Shown piece by piece: positions 1 to 8,770 of a stretch of DNA of 21,596 nucleotides (position 1 is the first letter of the stretch; each line of letters begins with the position of its first letter). The DNA comes from CAYYMZ01 sp964473025 (GTDB taxonomy: Bacteria; Patescibacteriota; UBA1384; DTJR01). The position numbers were made by a program, and so were the translations under genes. The stretch lies in contig CAYYMZ010000016.1 of the NCBI GenBank assembly GCA_964473025.1, positions 1 through 21,596 of the forward strand, written 5' to 3'. The notes under the pieces are model-generated. The model saw only the letters and a list, made by a program, of their open reading frames with translations, ran no database searches and was not told the DNA's origin.

Positions 1-129
1 AAAAGCGGCGCTTTTATCTCACAATATCAACTTGAAGGAATTACAAATCCAGAAACCCTAATTGTGGACAGTGAAAGCAAAACAATCTTCGCCCAGTCGG
101 CAAACAAGGTCTTGCTTTATAAGTTCTAA
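1..129 (+). CDS. C-terminal end of an unidentified protein (5' part outside window)
   Basis: Frame 1 is open from the window edge for 42 codons and ends at TAA (127-129). The visible tail includes LEGITNPETLIVDSESKTIF and ends KVLLYKF. The alternation of short hydrophobic strands with the turn-like stretch 'NPETLIVDSESKTIFA' resembles one blade of a beta-propeller, but 42 residues are too few for a family call. The stop overlaps the stop region of the convergent argS by 4 nt, with no hairpin or T-run between them. The frame agrees with the dense packing seen elsewhere. Function unknown; coding status is likely but not certain. Confidence 0.6.
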   Translation, partial: KSGAFISQYQLEGITNPETLIVDSESKTIFAQSANKVLLYKF

Positions 130-1775
130 ATCTCCTCTAGGCGCTCAAGGGCCAGAAGGTCAAAGATAGTTCCCATGATATTTTTGGTGATTGAAACCAA
201 ATAAGCATTTTTCGAACTCTCGTCCGGATCATCGCTAATTATCTTCTTTTTTTCGTAAAAATTATTAAAATCTTCCGCGATTTTGAATGCCAGCTCGCAA
301 ACCATATTCGGTCCGCTAAGAGTTGCGGCACAAATGATTTTATCTTTGGCAAAAATTACTTCTCTGGCCAAATTAATGCCTTCCTCTGGCAAGTAAGCAA
401 CTGTCTTAAAATCGCTGAATTTTTCTTGAAGTTTTCTCAAAATACTTGAGGCGCGAGCATAAGTATATTGCAAATACGGTCCGCTGTTTCCTTTGAGCGA
501 AAGCATTTTATCTAAGGAAAAAACAACGTCAGATTTTCTGTTTGTGGAAAGATCAGCGTATTTAATCGCGGTGATTCCGATTTTTTGAGCCACTTCATCT
601 TTATTTTTCAAGTCCGGATTTTTTTCTTCAATGATTTTCAAAGCGCGGCTTTTTGCCTCATTGATTAAGTCATCGAGTAAAATTACCCGGCCTGCCCTAG
701 TCGACATTTTACCATCTTCTAGACGGATTAATCCGTGGGCGGCAAATGTCAACTTTACCGTTTTCGTCCAGCCCAATTTATCGGCAATGGCAAAAAGTTG
801 TTTAAAGTGTAAGCTCTGGTCGTTACCGACATGATAAATAATTTCTTCAGGTTTGTAATTCTCAATGCGATATTTTAAAGCCGCTAAATCACGGGTTAGA
901 TAAAGTGTCGCTTCGTCCTTTTTTTGAATTAAGGCGGGCGGCATGTTTTCAAGTTCGACTATCTGGGCGCCCTCGGATTCTTTGAGCATTTTCTTCTCTT
1001 TGAGTTCGGAAATTACGGCTTGCAATTTATCTTCGTAAAAACTCTCGCTTTGAACCTCGTCTATTTTGACTCCCAGTACTTGATAGACCCTGTCAAATTC
1101 CGCCATCGACCATTTAACGCATTGCTCCCAAATTCTCTTTGCTTCCTCATCCCCTGTTTCCAATTTCTTAAACCACTCTCTTGCCCCGTCGTTTAATTCG
1201 TCGTTTTTCTCTGCCTCAGAGTGGAATTTAATATAAAGAGCATTAAGCTCGCTAACCGGGTTTTTAGCGATTTCTTCTTCATTGCCCCACGTTTTAATGG
1301 CGTAAATTAATTTGCCAAATTGTGTTCCCCAATCCCCAATATGATTTATTCCGATCGTTTTAAAACCAAGAAGTTTGTGGATGTTAAGATTTGCTTGTCC
1401 GATTATGGTCGAGCGAAGATGCCCAACCGAAAATGACTTGGCGATATTAGGAGAGGAATAATCGAAAATGATTGTTTTCTCTTTTGCCCCGGATACCTTA
1501 AAATATTCCTTATCCGATTCAATTTTTTTAAGCTCCTCTAAATATTCGCTTGATTTTAAGCGAACATTGATAAACCCGTTGGTCGATTCGATTGATTCTG
1601 TTTGATCTTGAAGAGCGCCTCGCAAATGTTCAACAATTTCTTCTACTTTCAATCCCATCGCAGCTATCTCTCCCGGGCTAATTGAAAAATCCGCAAAAGA
1701 ACCACCCGATGAGAGTTTGATCTCTTTACCTGCCAGGCCTTTAAGAACTTCTTCTATTTTATTCTTTGCTTCCAC
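126..1775 (-). CDS. argS: Arginyl-tRNA synthetase (class I)
   Basis: Charges tRNA-Arg with arginine in the cytoplasm. The order is the ArgS N-terminal additional domain (about residues 1-85), the class I catalytic core, and the DALR anticodon-binding domain (about 435-549). Visible signatures are SPNIAKSFSVGHLRST at 108-123 (HIGH region, with Ser in place of the first His), GDWGTQFG at 147-154, and KMSTR at 356-360 (KMSKS equivalent). The length of 549 aa is normal for the family. The start is GTG at 1773-1775, inside the end of tyrS (17-nt overlap). No strong Shine-Dalgarno is visible, so translation is probably coupled to tyrS. Its 3' end collides with the plus-strand gene at 1-129. The Ser-Val-Gly-His variant leaves the second His in place, and ArgS proteins tolerate variation here, so activity is expected. 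Confidence 0.96.
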   Translation of the reverse strand: MEAKNKIEEVLKGLAGKEIKLSSGGSFADFSISPGEIAAMGLKVEEIVEHLRGALQDQTESIESTNGFINVRLKSSEYLEELKKIESDKEYFKVSGAKEKTIIFDYSSPNIAKSFSVGHLRSTIIGQANLNIHKLLGFKTIGINHIGDWGTQFGKLIYAIKTWGNEEEIAKNPVSELNALYIKFHSEAEKNDELNDGAREWFKKLETGDEEAKRIWEQCVKWSMAEFDRVYQVLGVKIDEVQSESFYEDKLQAVISELKEKKMLKESEGAQIVELENMPPALIQKKDEATLYLTRDLAALKYRIENYKPEEIIYHVGNDQSLHFKQLFAIADKLGWTKTVKLTFAAHGLIRLEDGKMSTRAGRVILLDDLINEAKSRALKIIEEKNPDLKNKDEVAQKIGITAIKYADLSTNRKSDVVFSLDKMLSLKGNSGPYLQYTYARASSILRKLQEKFSDFKTVAYLPEEGINLAREVIFAKDKIICAATLSGPNMVCELAFKIAEDFNNFYEKKKIISDDPDESSKNAYLVSITKNIMGTIFDLLALERLEEI

Positions 1776-2955
1776 TTTGAACTTTCAAATACTTTAATTT
1801 TCCGACTTGTAGAATAATCTCTTTTTCAAGACCAATTAATTTTTTATCATCAATAATTTTTTCTCCATCAACTCTTACCCCACCTTGAGAAATCAGGCGG
1901 GCGGCCTCTGATTTACTTTGTGCTAATTCTGATTTAATAAGTAGATCTACTATATTAATACTTTCTGCATCGACGTTTATCCGCGCGATATCGTCCGGCA
2001 TTTCTTTCTGGCGATGAACCTTGTCAAAACTTTCTCTTGCATTTGAGGCCTCGCTGTCACTATATAACTGTTTGACAACTTCGTATGCAAGCTCGGCTTT
2101 TGCATCCTTCGGGTTAATATCATTGTTCAACTTTTTCTTCAACTCATTTATCTTTACTTGATCTTTATCGGTGAGAAGCTCCAAGCCAACAACAATCAGC
2201 TCATCGGGAAATGCCATTATTTTGCCAAATATATCCGTCGGGGAATCCTCTAGCATTACAGTAGTACCTTCGGTTTTGCTCATCTTTTTTCCAGTCGGAC
2301 CAACCAAAAGCTTGGTTACCAATACTATCTTTTCCTTATTTTTAACTTTCTTCATCAGCGTGCGTCCAGCCAGCATATTGAAAGTTTGGTCATTACCTCC
2401 GATCTCCATGTCAACATCCATTGTCACGGAATCATATGCCTGAAAAACTGGGTACAAAAATTCATGCAGGTAAATTTCCCTGCCCGCTTTAAGTCGTGCT
2501 TGGAACATATCTCTTTCAATCAGCTGTTGAACTGTAAAGCGAGAAGCAATTTCGAGTAAATCTACGGGTTTTAATTTATTGGACCATTCTTCGTTATAAA
2601 GAAAACGAAGGTTTGCATGATCGATATCTAAGATCTTACCGATTAGGTTCTTATAATTTTTGGCATTATTTTCTACCTCTTCTTGGCTTAACTGTTTTCG
2701 TGTTGCTAGTTTATCTGTAGGATCGCCGATTCTGGCAGTAAAATCTCCGATCAAAATAATAATCTCGTGGCCTAATTTCTGAAAATCTCTCAATTTTCGT
2801 AAAAATACCATATGTCCGATATGAAGCGCACCGGTTGGATCGATACCGGAATATATCCTTATTTTTTTATCTGACCTCAAGATAGATTCTAGAGTTTCCC
2901 GGTTCGGGTATATTTTTTCGATTGCCCGGGTCAAAATTTCGTCGATTTTATCCAT
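1759..2955 (-). CDS. tyrS: Tyrosyl-tRNA synthetase (class I, with S4 domain)
   Basis: Charges tRNA-Tyr with tyrosine. The Rossmann catalytic domain carries HIGH at residues 45-48 and KMSKT at 224-228. The C-terminal S4 RNA-binding domain spans about 338-395 (KSELAQSKSEAARLISQGGV and on). The length of 398 aa fits the bacterial TyrS form with an S4 tail. The start is ATG at 2953-2955, supported by a GGAG Shine-Dalgarno (2961-2964) five bases upstream. It is the first gene of a tyrS-argS pair, and argS begins inside its last codons. It is divergent from the PBP gene across a 155-bp intergenic region that must hold both promoters. Nothing unusual was seen in the catalytic motifs. Confidence 0.97.
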   Translation of the reverse strand: MDKIDEILTRAIEKIYPNRETLESILRSDKKIRIYSGIDPTGALHIGHMVFLRKLRDFQKLGHEIIILIGDFTARIGDPTDKLATRKQLSQEEVENNAKNYKNLIGKILDIDHANLRFLYNEEWSNKLKPVDLLEIASRFTVQQLIERDMFQARLKAGREIYLHEFLYPVFQAYDSVTMDVDMEIGGNDQTFNMLAGRTLMKKVKNKEKIVLVTKLLVGPTGKKMSKTEGTTVMLEDSPTDIFGKIMAFPDELIVVGLELLTDKDQVKINELKKKLNNDINPKDAKAELAYEVVKQLYSDSEASNARESFDKVHRQKEMPDDIARINVDAESINIVDLLIKSELAQSKSEAARLISQGGVRVDGEKIIDDKKLIGLEKEIILQVGKLKYLKVQSGSKE

Positions 2956-2960
2956 CTGCT

Positions 2961-2981
2961 CTCCACTCTTTTATTATTTTA
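2961..2981 (-). promoter_or_regulatory. Candidate -10 box and Shine-Dalgarno of tyrS
   Basis: On the minus strand TAAAAT (2976-2981) is a plausible -10 element, and GGAG (2961-2964) is a Shine-Dalgarno five bases before the tyrS ATG. The leader would be only about 13 nt. No convincing -35 lies at 16-18 bp spacing (TGAAAA at 18 bp matches TTGACA at three of six positions). The Shine-Dalgarno is more secure than the promoter. Confidence 0.35.
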
Positions 2982-3094
2982 CCGATTGTCCTAAGTATTT
3001 TTTCAGCTTAAATATGTATCTTCTCGAAATATCGCTGCTTCTGTAAAGATTGGGAATTAGCATGGCAATACTGTTCAAATTCTAACTTAATTTA

Positions 3095-3103
3095 TGGTAT
3101 AAT
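3095..3103 (+). promoter_or_regulatory. Extended -10 promoter of the class A PBP gene
   Basis: TGGTATAAT at 3095-3103 is a perfect extended -10 (TGn followed by TATAAT at 3098-3103). The -35 is weak (TTCAAA at 3074-3079, spacer 18), as is common for extended -10 promoters. Seven bases separate the -10 from the GTG start at 3111. Transcription would therefore begin at or within a base or two of the start codon, which leaves no room for a Shine-Dalgarno sequence. Confidence 0.7.
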
Positions 3104-3110
3104 TCAAATA

Positions 3111-5870
3111 GTGAAAATCGGTGGAATATTAAACACAAAAGGGCGCGGGATTAGATTCCCCCGAATTGCCCGTCTGACACGGCTTCAAAAAAAGAAGGCC
3201 TGGCTTTATGGCGTCGGTGGCTTTTTAGCGTTTATTTTAGTCCTTTTTGCGGTTAACCTGAAAGACCTCCCGACCCCGTCTAAACTTGCGTCTTTACATG
3301 CCTCCGAATCAACAAAAATTTTAGATAGAAGTGGCAATCTTCTTTACTCGACCGGCGACGAAAGAAGAACCGTTATTGATAAGAAAGACATGCCGCAGAG
3401 TATAAAAGATGCAGTAATTGCCGCTGAGGACGCAAATTTTTACAATCACCACGGTGTTGATTTTAGGGGTATTACCCGAGCCGCTTGGGCAGACATAACA
3501 AACAGAAGGATAACCGCTGGAGGATCGACAATCACCCAACAATTCGTCAAGAACGCCATCTTGACTTCGCAGAGATCGTTTACTCGCAAAATCAGAGAAT
3601 TAATTTTGTCTCTCGAAATAGAACAGCTGTACTCCAAAGAAGACATCTTGGCGATGTATTTAAACGAAATACCGTTCGGGGGAAACCTGTATGGGGTCCA
3701 GGAAGCAAGTCAGGGCTATTTCGGCAAAGATCCCAAAGATCTGACCCTTTCCGAATCCGCAACCCTTGCGGCCGTTCTAAATGCACCAACATATTATTCG
3801 CCTTATGGAACCCATACCGACCAACTCTTTAGAAGAAAAAATTACGTTCTAGACAGAATGGCTGAGCTCGGGAAAATTACCAAAGAACAAGCAGACAAAG
3901 CAAAAACAGAAGCGCCAACAAAAGAAAATTTGGGCTTTCAAAAGCGAAAGGATTCTATTGTCGCGCCGCATTTCGTCATGTACGTCAAGGAAAAACTTGT
4001 TAATCAATATGGTGAAAAGGTAGTCGACAGCGGTGGTTTAAAAGTAACAACCTCACTCGACTTAGATTCACAGCGTAAAGCCGAAGATGCAATTGCTCAA
4101 GGCAGCGCCAAAATTACACGCTACGGGGCAAGTAATGCCGCCCTAGTTTCGCAAGATGTTAAAACTGGAGAAATTCTGGCAATGGTCGGCAGTAAGGATT
4201 ATTTCGATATTGAGCACGACGGCAACGTAAACGTCACCGACTCCGCCCGTCAGCCCGGCTCGTCTTTTAAGCCGATTGTTTACGCAACCGCCTTCAAGCA
4301 ATCGCGATACTCCCCTAGTTTCAATCTGTTTGACGTCAAGACCGACTTTGGCGGATATTCGCCCAACAACTATGACGGCTCAACCCACGGTCCAGTTACG
4401 ATGAGAACGGCATTATCAAACTCGCTAAACATCCCCGCTGTTAAAACCTTGGCGCTGGTTGGCGTACCAGAAGCACTCAAGACCGCAAAAGATCTTGGCA
4501 TAACTACTTTAAATCAACCCGAGCGCTATGGGTTGGCGCTGGTATTAGGCGGCGGCGAGGTAAAGCCAATAGAAATGGCAGGTGCATTTGGCGCATTTTC
4601 GGACAATGGGATTTATCACCAGTCAACCTCTATTTTAAAAGTTGAGGACTCTAGGGGTAAGGTTTCGTACGAATATAAACCCAATGATAACAAATTCCAA
4701 GCCGTCGATCCTCAAGTTGCCTATGAAATTTCAAGCATCTTAGACGACGACGGAGCGAGACAGATGACCTTTGGTTCAAATAACGCTCTTGATTTTGGAG
4801 AAGATTATCACGTTGCCGCTAAAACCGGAACAACCCAGGAATTCCGCGATGCTTGGACGGTTGGTTATTCGACAAAAATAGCCACCGCTGTCTGGGTAGG
4901 AAATAACGACAACACCAAGATGTCAAACGGTGCCGATGGTTCAGTTGTTGCCGCACCGATTTTCCACACATACATGGCAAACTTTTCCGACAATAAGGAC
5001 GACTTTGCACGGCCGGCCAACATCCGCGAAGTTACAGTTGAAAAATTCTCAAACAAACTACCAAGCCAATATTCGCGCGAATTAGTCAAAGATATTTTTG
5101 CTTCTTGGCAGGTTCCGACTGAAAAAGATGATGTGAATGTTATTCTACGTGTTAATAGAACGAACAATCTGCTTGCTACCGATTCAACCCCGGCCGAGTT
5201 AATTGAAGAGAAGCTCTTTGCCAATATCCATAACGAATGGGGTCCGGCCTGGAAAGAACACCCGAGCTGGGAGGGTCCGGTCAGGGCTTGGGCAAACGGG
5301 AATGATTTGCCTCTGCCAACATCAAAGAGTGATCAAAGCTATTCAAAACGGCCGGAAGTCAGAATCACCAATCCGGCAAACGGGGCAACTGTAAGCGGTA
5401 GCGTTTCTGTTACGGTTGATGCATCTTCCGAGCAAGGCGTAAAAAATGTCAGTTATTTTGTTGATGACGCAGGAGCCGCTTCGAGCGGTTCGTCACCATA
5501 CAACGCTTCGTTTGATAGCTCAAAATACTCAAATGGCAGCCATAAACTAACCGTTCGTCTTTATGATAATAACGACGTGACGGGAGAGGCCTCGATACAA
5601 ATCAACATCCAAAATAATGCCACTATATCAAATATTAGTGTCTCCGCTATAACAAATAGTTCTGCCAAAATCAGTTTCAAAACAAATATCGCTGTTAGTT
5701 CAACAATCAAATTTTCTCAAGATCAAAACAACTTAAACCAAGTGGTGACAAGCGGCAGCTCAACTGTAAACCACAGCGCATCTTTAACCGGTCTCGTATC
5801 CGCTAAAAAATATTATTTTAGAATCACTGCCGGTGGCGGCATTTACAACGGCACCTTCACTACACTTTAA
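3111..5870 (+). CDS. Class A penicillin-binding protein (GT51 + transpeptidase) with C-terminal Ig/FN3-like domains
   Basis: Bifunctional peptidoglycan synthase that polymerises lipid II and cross-links stem peptides outside the membrane. There is a short basic cytoplasmic tail, one membrane anchor at about 32-50, then a GT51 domain with the catalytic Glu in EDANFYNHHG (E106) and GGSTITQQ at 137-144. The transpeptidase carries SSFK (nucleophile S384), SLN at 438-440 and KTG at 571-573. After a linker, about 747-834 looks like a bacterial Ig-like domain (RITNPANGATVSGSVSVTV) and about 835-919 like an FN3-type domain. These probably bind wall polymer or partners; that role is inferred. The length of 919 aa is at the upper end of the family. 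The start is GTG directly after the -10 box, with no other in-frame start before the membrane segment. It is the only complete plus-strand gene, and its 3' end overlaps radA by 11 nt. Confidence 0.95.
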   Translation: MKIGGILNTKGRGIRFPRIARLTRLQKKKAWLYGVGGFLAFILVLFAVNLKDLPTPSKLASLHASESTKILDRSGNLLYSTGDERRTVIDKKDMPQSIKDAVIAAEDANFYNHHGVDFRGITRAAWADITNRRITAGGSTITQQFVKNAILTSQRSFTRKIRELILSLEIEQLYSKEDILAMYLNEIPFGGNLYGVQEASQGYFGKDPKDLTLSESATLAAVLNAPTYYSPYGTHTDQLFRRKNYVLDRMAELGKITKEQADKAKTEAPTKENLGFQKRKDSIVAPHFVMYVKEKLVNQYGEKVVDSGGLKVTTSLDLDSQRKAEDAIAQGSAKITRYGASNAALVSQDVKTGEILAMVGSKDYFDIEHDGNVNVTDSARQPGSSFKPIVYATAFKQSRYSPSFNLFDVKTDFGGYSPNNYDGSTHGPVTMRTALSNSLNIPAVKTLALVGVPEALKTAKDLGITTLNQPERYGLALVLGGGEVKPIEMAGAFGAFSDNGIYHQSTSILKVEDSRGKVSYEYKPNDNKFQAVDPQVAYEISSILDDDGARQMTFGSNNALDFGEDYHVAAKTGTTQEFRDAWTVGYSTKIATAVWVGNNDNTKMSNGADGSVVAAPIFHTYMANFSDNKDDFARPANIREVTVEKFSNKLPSQYSRELVKDIFASWQVPTEKDDVNVILRVNRTNNLLATDSTPAELIEEKLFANIHNEWGPAWKEHPSWEGPVRAWANGNDLPLPTSKSDQSYSKRPEVRITNPANGATVSGSVSVTVDASSEQGVKNVSYFVDDAGAASSGSSPYNASFDSSKYSNGSHKLTVRLYDNNDVTGEASIQINIQNNATISNISVSAITNSSAKISFKTNIAVSSTIKFSQDQNNLNQVVTSGSSTVNHSASLTGLVSAKKYYFRITAGGGIYNGTFTTL

Positions 5871-7155
5871 AAAGAGAGTTTAAAAGCGAACTAACGGTTG
5901 TTAAGTGAGATATTGCAGGAACTTTAAATCCAATTTTTTGGGCTGTTTTAATGATTTTTTTGGCCGATTGAGTCAAATGTATTCTTCCGGATAAATCCAC
6001 CTCGCCGATCGGTAAGAATTTTCCAGAGAGGGGCAGGTTATAGAAGGAACTTGCCAAAGAAAATAGAACGGCCAAATCACCAAGAGGATCTTTGAGACGA
6101 TATCCTTCGCTCAAATTTAAATAAACATCAAAATTGTTTAGGTCAACCTTGGTATGCCGTGCTAGGACCGCCACAAGCATCTGGAGTCGATTTAAATCAA
6201 AGCCGACCGAGTTACGGCGGGGAAACCCGAATACCGACTTATTGACCAATGACTGCACCTCAATAAAATAGACCCTGCTGCCCTCTGTGATTGCCGAACG
6301 GACAACTCCAACCGGCAGGTGTCCCTCTGGAGTCAAGCGGCCAAAGTCGCAGGCACAAATAAGCCCTTTTTCCGTTAGCAAAAAAACACCCATTTCGTCC
6401 GTCGGTCCAAACCGGTTTTTTTGCGAACGCAAAAATCTTTCGTTAGCAATCTCCGATCCTTCCAAATAAAATACACCGTCAACTAAGTGTTCTAATGTTT
6501 TAGGACCCGCCACCTCTCCTTCTTTTGTCACGTGGCCAACAATAATGGTTGGAATATTTAATCGCTTGGCAACTCTTATAATTTTTAAGGCAGATTCTTT
6601 AACCTGAATTATGCTTCCCGCAGAACTGGCAATGTTTGAGTCATAAACCGTCTGAATCGAGTCAACAATCAAAAGCGAAGGTGGCTTAGTTTCGACTATC
6701 CCCATCCAGCTGTTTAAATCTTGGTTTTCTACAACCTCAAGGTTTTTCGGCACCTTACCGATACGTTCACAGCGAAGCTTAATCTGTGCCGCCGATTCTT
6801 CGCCGGCGATATACATCACCTCGCCCTTTATATTTGAGACCAGCTGCAAAACTAAAGTTGATTTGCCAACACCCGGATGACCACCGAGCAATATTACGGA
6901 GCCGCTAACCAACCCACCACCAAGCACCAGATCGAGTTCATCCAAACCCGTTTTAATTCTTGAATTTGCGCCGCTCTTAACCGAATCCAGTTTAACCGGC
7001 TTAGCTAACTCGGAAGGTCTGGTGGACGTTTCCACATCAAGATTGATTTCTTTTAAAGTATCCCAAGCGCCGCAGTAAGAACATTTACCCGACCAAACGG
7101 AATGCTCCCCACCGCAATCTGAGCAAATATATATAGATTTATTTTTTTTGGACAT
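5860..7155 (-). CDS. radA: DNA repair protein RadA (Sms)
   Basis: RecA-like ATPase that promotes branch migration of recombination intermediates. Counting from the ATG chosen here, a C4 zinc finger (C11, C14, C25, C28) is followed by Walker A GGHPGVGKST at 91-100, Walker B LLIVDSIQT at 161-169, and the RadA-specific KNRFG motif at 246-250. A LonC-like domain occupies about 265-431. The 431-aa length is close to typical for RadA. A TTG nine bases upstream (7164) is also in frame and would give MSKMSKKNKS; ATG 7155 is preferred because TTG starts are rarer, but neither has a Shine-Dalgarno. Either start lies inside recJ (17- or 26-nt overlap), so translation is probably coupled. It is the last gene of the minus-strand run and ends convergently inside the PBP stop region. 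Confidence 0.95.
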   Translation of the reverse strand: MSKKNKSIYICSDCGGEHSVWSGKCSYCGAWDTLKEINLDVETSTRPSELAKPVKLDSVKSGANSRIKTGLDELDLVLGGGLVSGSVILLGGHPGVGKSTLVLQLVSNIKGEVMYIAGEESAAQIKLRCERIGKVPKNLEVVENQDLNSWMGIVETKPPSLLIVDSIQTVYDSNIASSAGSIIQVKESALKIIRVAKRLNIPTIIVGHVTKEGEVAGPKTLEHLVDGVFYLEGSEIANERFLRSQKNRFGPTDEMGVFLLTEKGLICACDFGRLTPEGHLPVGVVRSAITEGSRVYFIEVQSLVNKSVFGFPRRNSVGFDLNRLQMLVAVLARHTKVDLNNFDVYLNLSEGYRLKDPLGDLAVLFSLASSFYNLPLSGKFLPIGEVDLSGRIHLTQSAKKIIKTAQKIGFKVPAISHLTTVSSLLNSLFKV

Positions 7156-8770
7156 CTTCGACAATTAAATCAATTTTTTCCCGCCCTTGCCAGTACGACG
7201 ACTTTAGGGAGAAGGCAACATTAACCTTCTCTCCTGATTTTATATCCAATCCATTTTCGAGTGCACGAAAAGCGATACACTGCCTTTTATCCCCGTTGCC
7301 GCAGATAGAAAAACGGCAATGGTTTTTATCTTTGCCGATATATTGTAAAGATTCAATCTCAACGTTTTCAAAGCCAAAAACCGGTTTGGGGTTGGCAATA
7401 CCAAATGGCTGCATTTTATCCAAATTACGTAAAAGTGAAAAATCGATTTGTTTGATATGTAAAATTGCATCAACTTTTAAAATACGCCGATACAACTGGT
7501 CGCTCTCTTTTTCGGCATGTTTTATAAGCAAGTTGTTGAAAGTTTCGAATTTGTTTTTGTTCAAGCTCAAACCCGCCGCTTGCGCGTGTCCGCCAAAACT
7601 CAAAAGATGCGATCCGGCACTGGTAATTAAATCAGTAATATTGATGCCCGAAATTGAGCGCGCACTTCCTTTTAAAATTTCTCCTTTTTCGCAAAGCACG
7701 ATTGTTGGCCTATAAAATTTTTCAACAATCCTGCTTGCGACGAGACCAACAATCCCCTCATTCCAGCTCCTGCCCTTTAAAATAATAATTTTATTTCGAT
7801 CGAGTTTTTCTTTAATAACTTTTTTTATTGCTTCATCCTGTGTGTCTTGAAGAATATCTTGCCTTTCACGATTTAAATCTTCCAGCTCGCGGGCCGCACT
7901 TTTAAAAACTTTCGGATCGTCGCTGGTTAAAAGTTCGAAACTGCGCCGTGGATTCGAGATGCGGCCAGCAGCGTTGATTCTCGGCGCGATCATAAAGCCA
8001 ACCTCATAGGCACTAAGCGATTCTTGATCTAAGTTTGCAACCTTTAGAAGCTCTTTTAACCCCAGATTTTTTGTCTTTTTTAAAACAATCAGACCAAATT
8101 TTACAATTGTCCTGTTTGTCTCTTTCAACGGGACCACGTCAGCAACAGAAGAAATAGTAGCAAGATCTAAAAGCCATTTTTCTCGACCTGAACTCCCCAG
8201 AAGTTCGCGGGCAAGAAAAAAGGCCACGCCGCCGCCTGAATAATCGCGAAACTTGAGTTTGTTATTTTTTGTCATCAAAGGGTGAACAATTGCATCCGCC
8301 TTCGGTATTTCACCTATCTGGTGGTGGTCAACTATAACAACCTTCATCCCCAACTGACGAGATAAATCTATTTCCTTATTATTTCTAATACCACAATCCA
8401 CGGTTATCAAAAGCGAAACACCTACTTTTTTAAAATGTTCAACTGCGGCAGCAGACAAGCCGTAGCCCTCCTCTCTTTTTGGAATATATGCTTCAACCTT
8501 GATTTTAAGCTCTGCCAATGCCTTAAAAATTATTGCCCCTCCACAGATCCCGTCAGCATCGTAATCCATAAACAAACCGATTTTCTCTTTTTTCGCTTTC
8601 AAAATTATTCCGGCCGCTTTTGTAAGCCCGGGGAAATCGCCCGACTTGGGGAGAGTTGAATAGTCCGGAAAGAAAAACTTTTCAGGATCTTTTATTTGCC
8701 TATTTTTCAGAACTGCACTAACCGGATCATTGGGATATCGGCTTAATATTTTCCAATCATGATACTTCAT
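7139..8770 (-). CDS. recJ: Single-stranded-DNA-specific exonuclease RecJ (DHH/DHHA1 family)
   Basis: 5'-3' single-strand DNA exonuclease of recombinational and base-excision repair. The DHH phosphoesterase core shows DYDADG at 69-74, VDCG at 124-127 and DHH at 148-150. These are the expected Mn/Mg-binding aspartates and histidines. RINAAGR at 264-270 follows. The DHHA1 domain has GSARSI at 368-373 and FGGHAQAAG at 392-400. The C-terminal OB-fold region reaches residue 543, so the length is ordinary. The ATG overlaps the ftsQ stop in an ATGA arrangement, so recJ is read with the division operon. Repair genes directly behind ftsQ are unusual compared with the common ftsQ-ftsA-ftsZ order. Confidence 0.95.
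   Translation of the reverse strand: MKYHDWKILSRYPNDPVSAVLKNRQIKDPEKFFFPDYSTLPKSGDFPGLTKAAGIILKAKKEKIGLFMDYDADGICGGAIIFKALAELKIKVEAYIPKREEGYGLSAAAVEHFKKVGVSLLITVDCGIRNNKEIDLSRQLGMKVVIVDHHQIGEIPKADAIVHPLMTKNNKLKFRDYSGGGVAFFLARELLGSSGREKWLLDLATISSVADVVPLKETNRTIVKFGLIVLKKTKNLGLKELLKVANLDQESLSAYEVGFMIAPRINAAGRISNPRRSFELLTSDDPKVFKSAARELEDLNRERQDILQDTQDEAIKKVIKEKLDRNKIIILKGRSWNEGIVGLVASRIVEKFYRPTIVLCEKGEILKGSARSISGINITDLITSAGSHLLSFGGHAQAAGLSLNKNKFETFNNLLIKHAEKESDQLYRRILKVDAILHIKQIDFSLLRNLDKMQPFGIANPKPVFGFENVEIESLQYIGKDKNHCRFSICGNGDKRQCIAFRALENGLDIKSGEKVNVAFSLKSSYWQGREKIDLIVEDVQKK

Noticed and set aside
1440..1460. Loss of function of ArgS because HIGH reads SVGH.
   Set aside because: The second His and the following Leu-Arg-Ser are kept and all other motifs are intact. 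Variation at the first position is tolerated in the family, so no defect is inferred.
3485..3832. 115-codon plus-strand frame inside the PBP gene, and several others on both strands at 3321-5394.
   Set aside because: All lie within the well-supported PBP reading frame, lack family features, and are shadow frames.
5780..5860. TGCCG/CGGCA stem (minus strand, around 5830-5845) as a terminator for radA.
   Set aside because: The stem is only 5 bp, and the nearest T-run is about 15-20 nt beyond it, so it does not meet the form of an intrinsic terminator.
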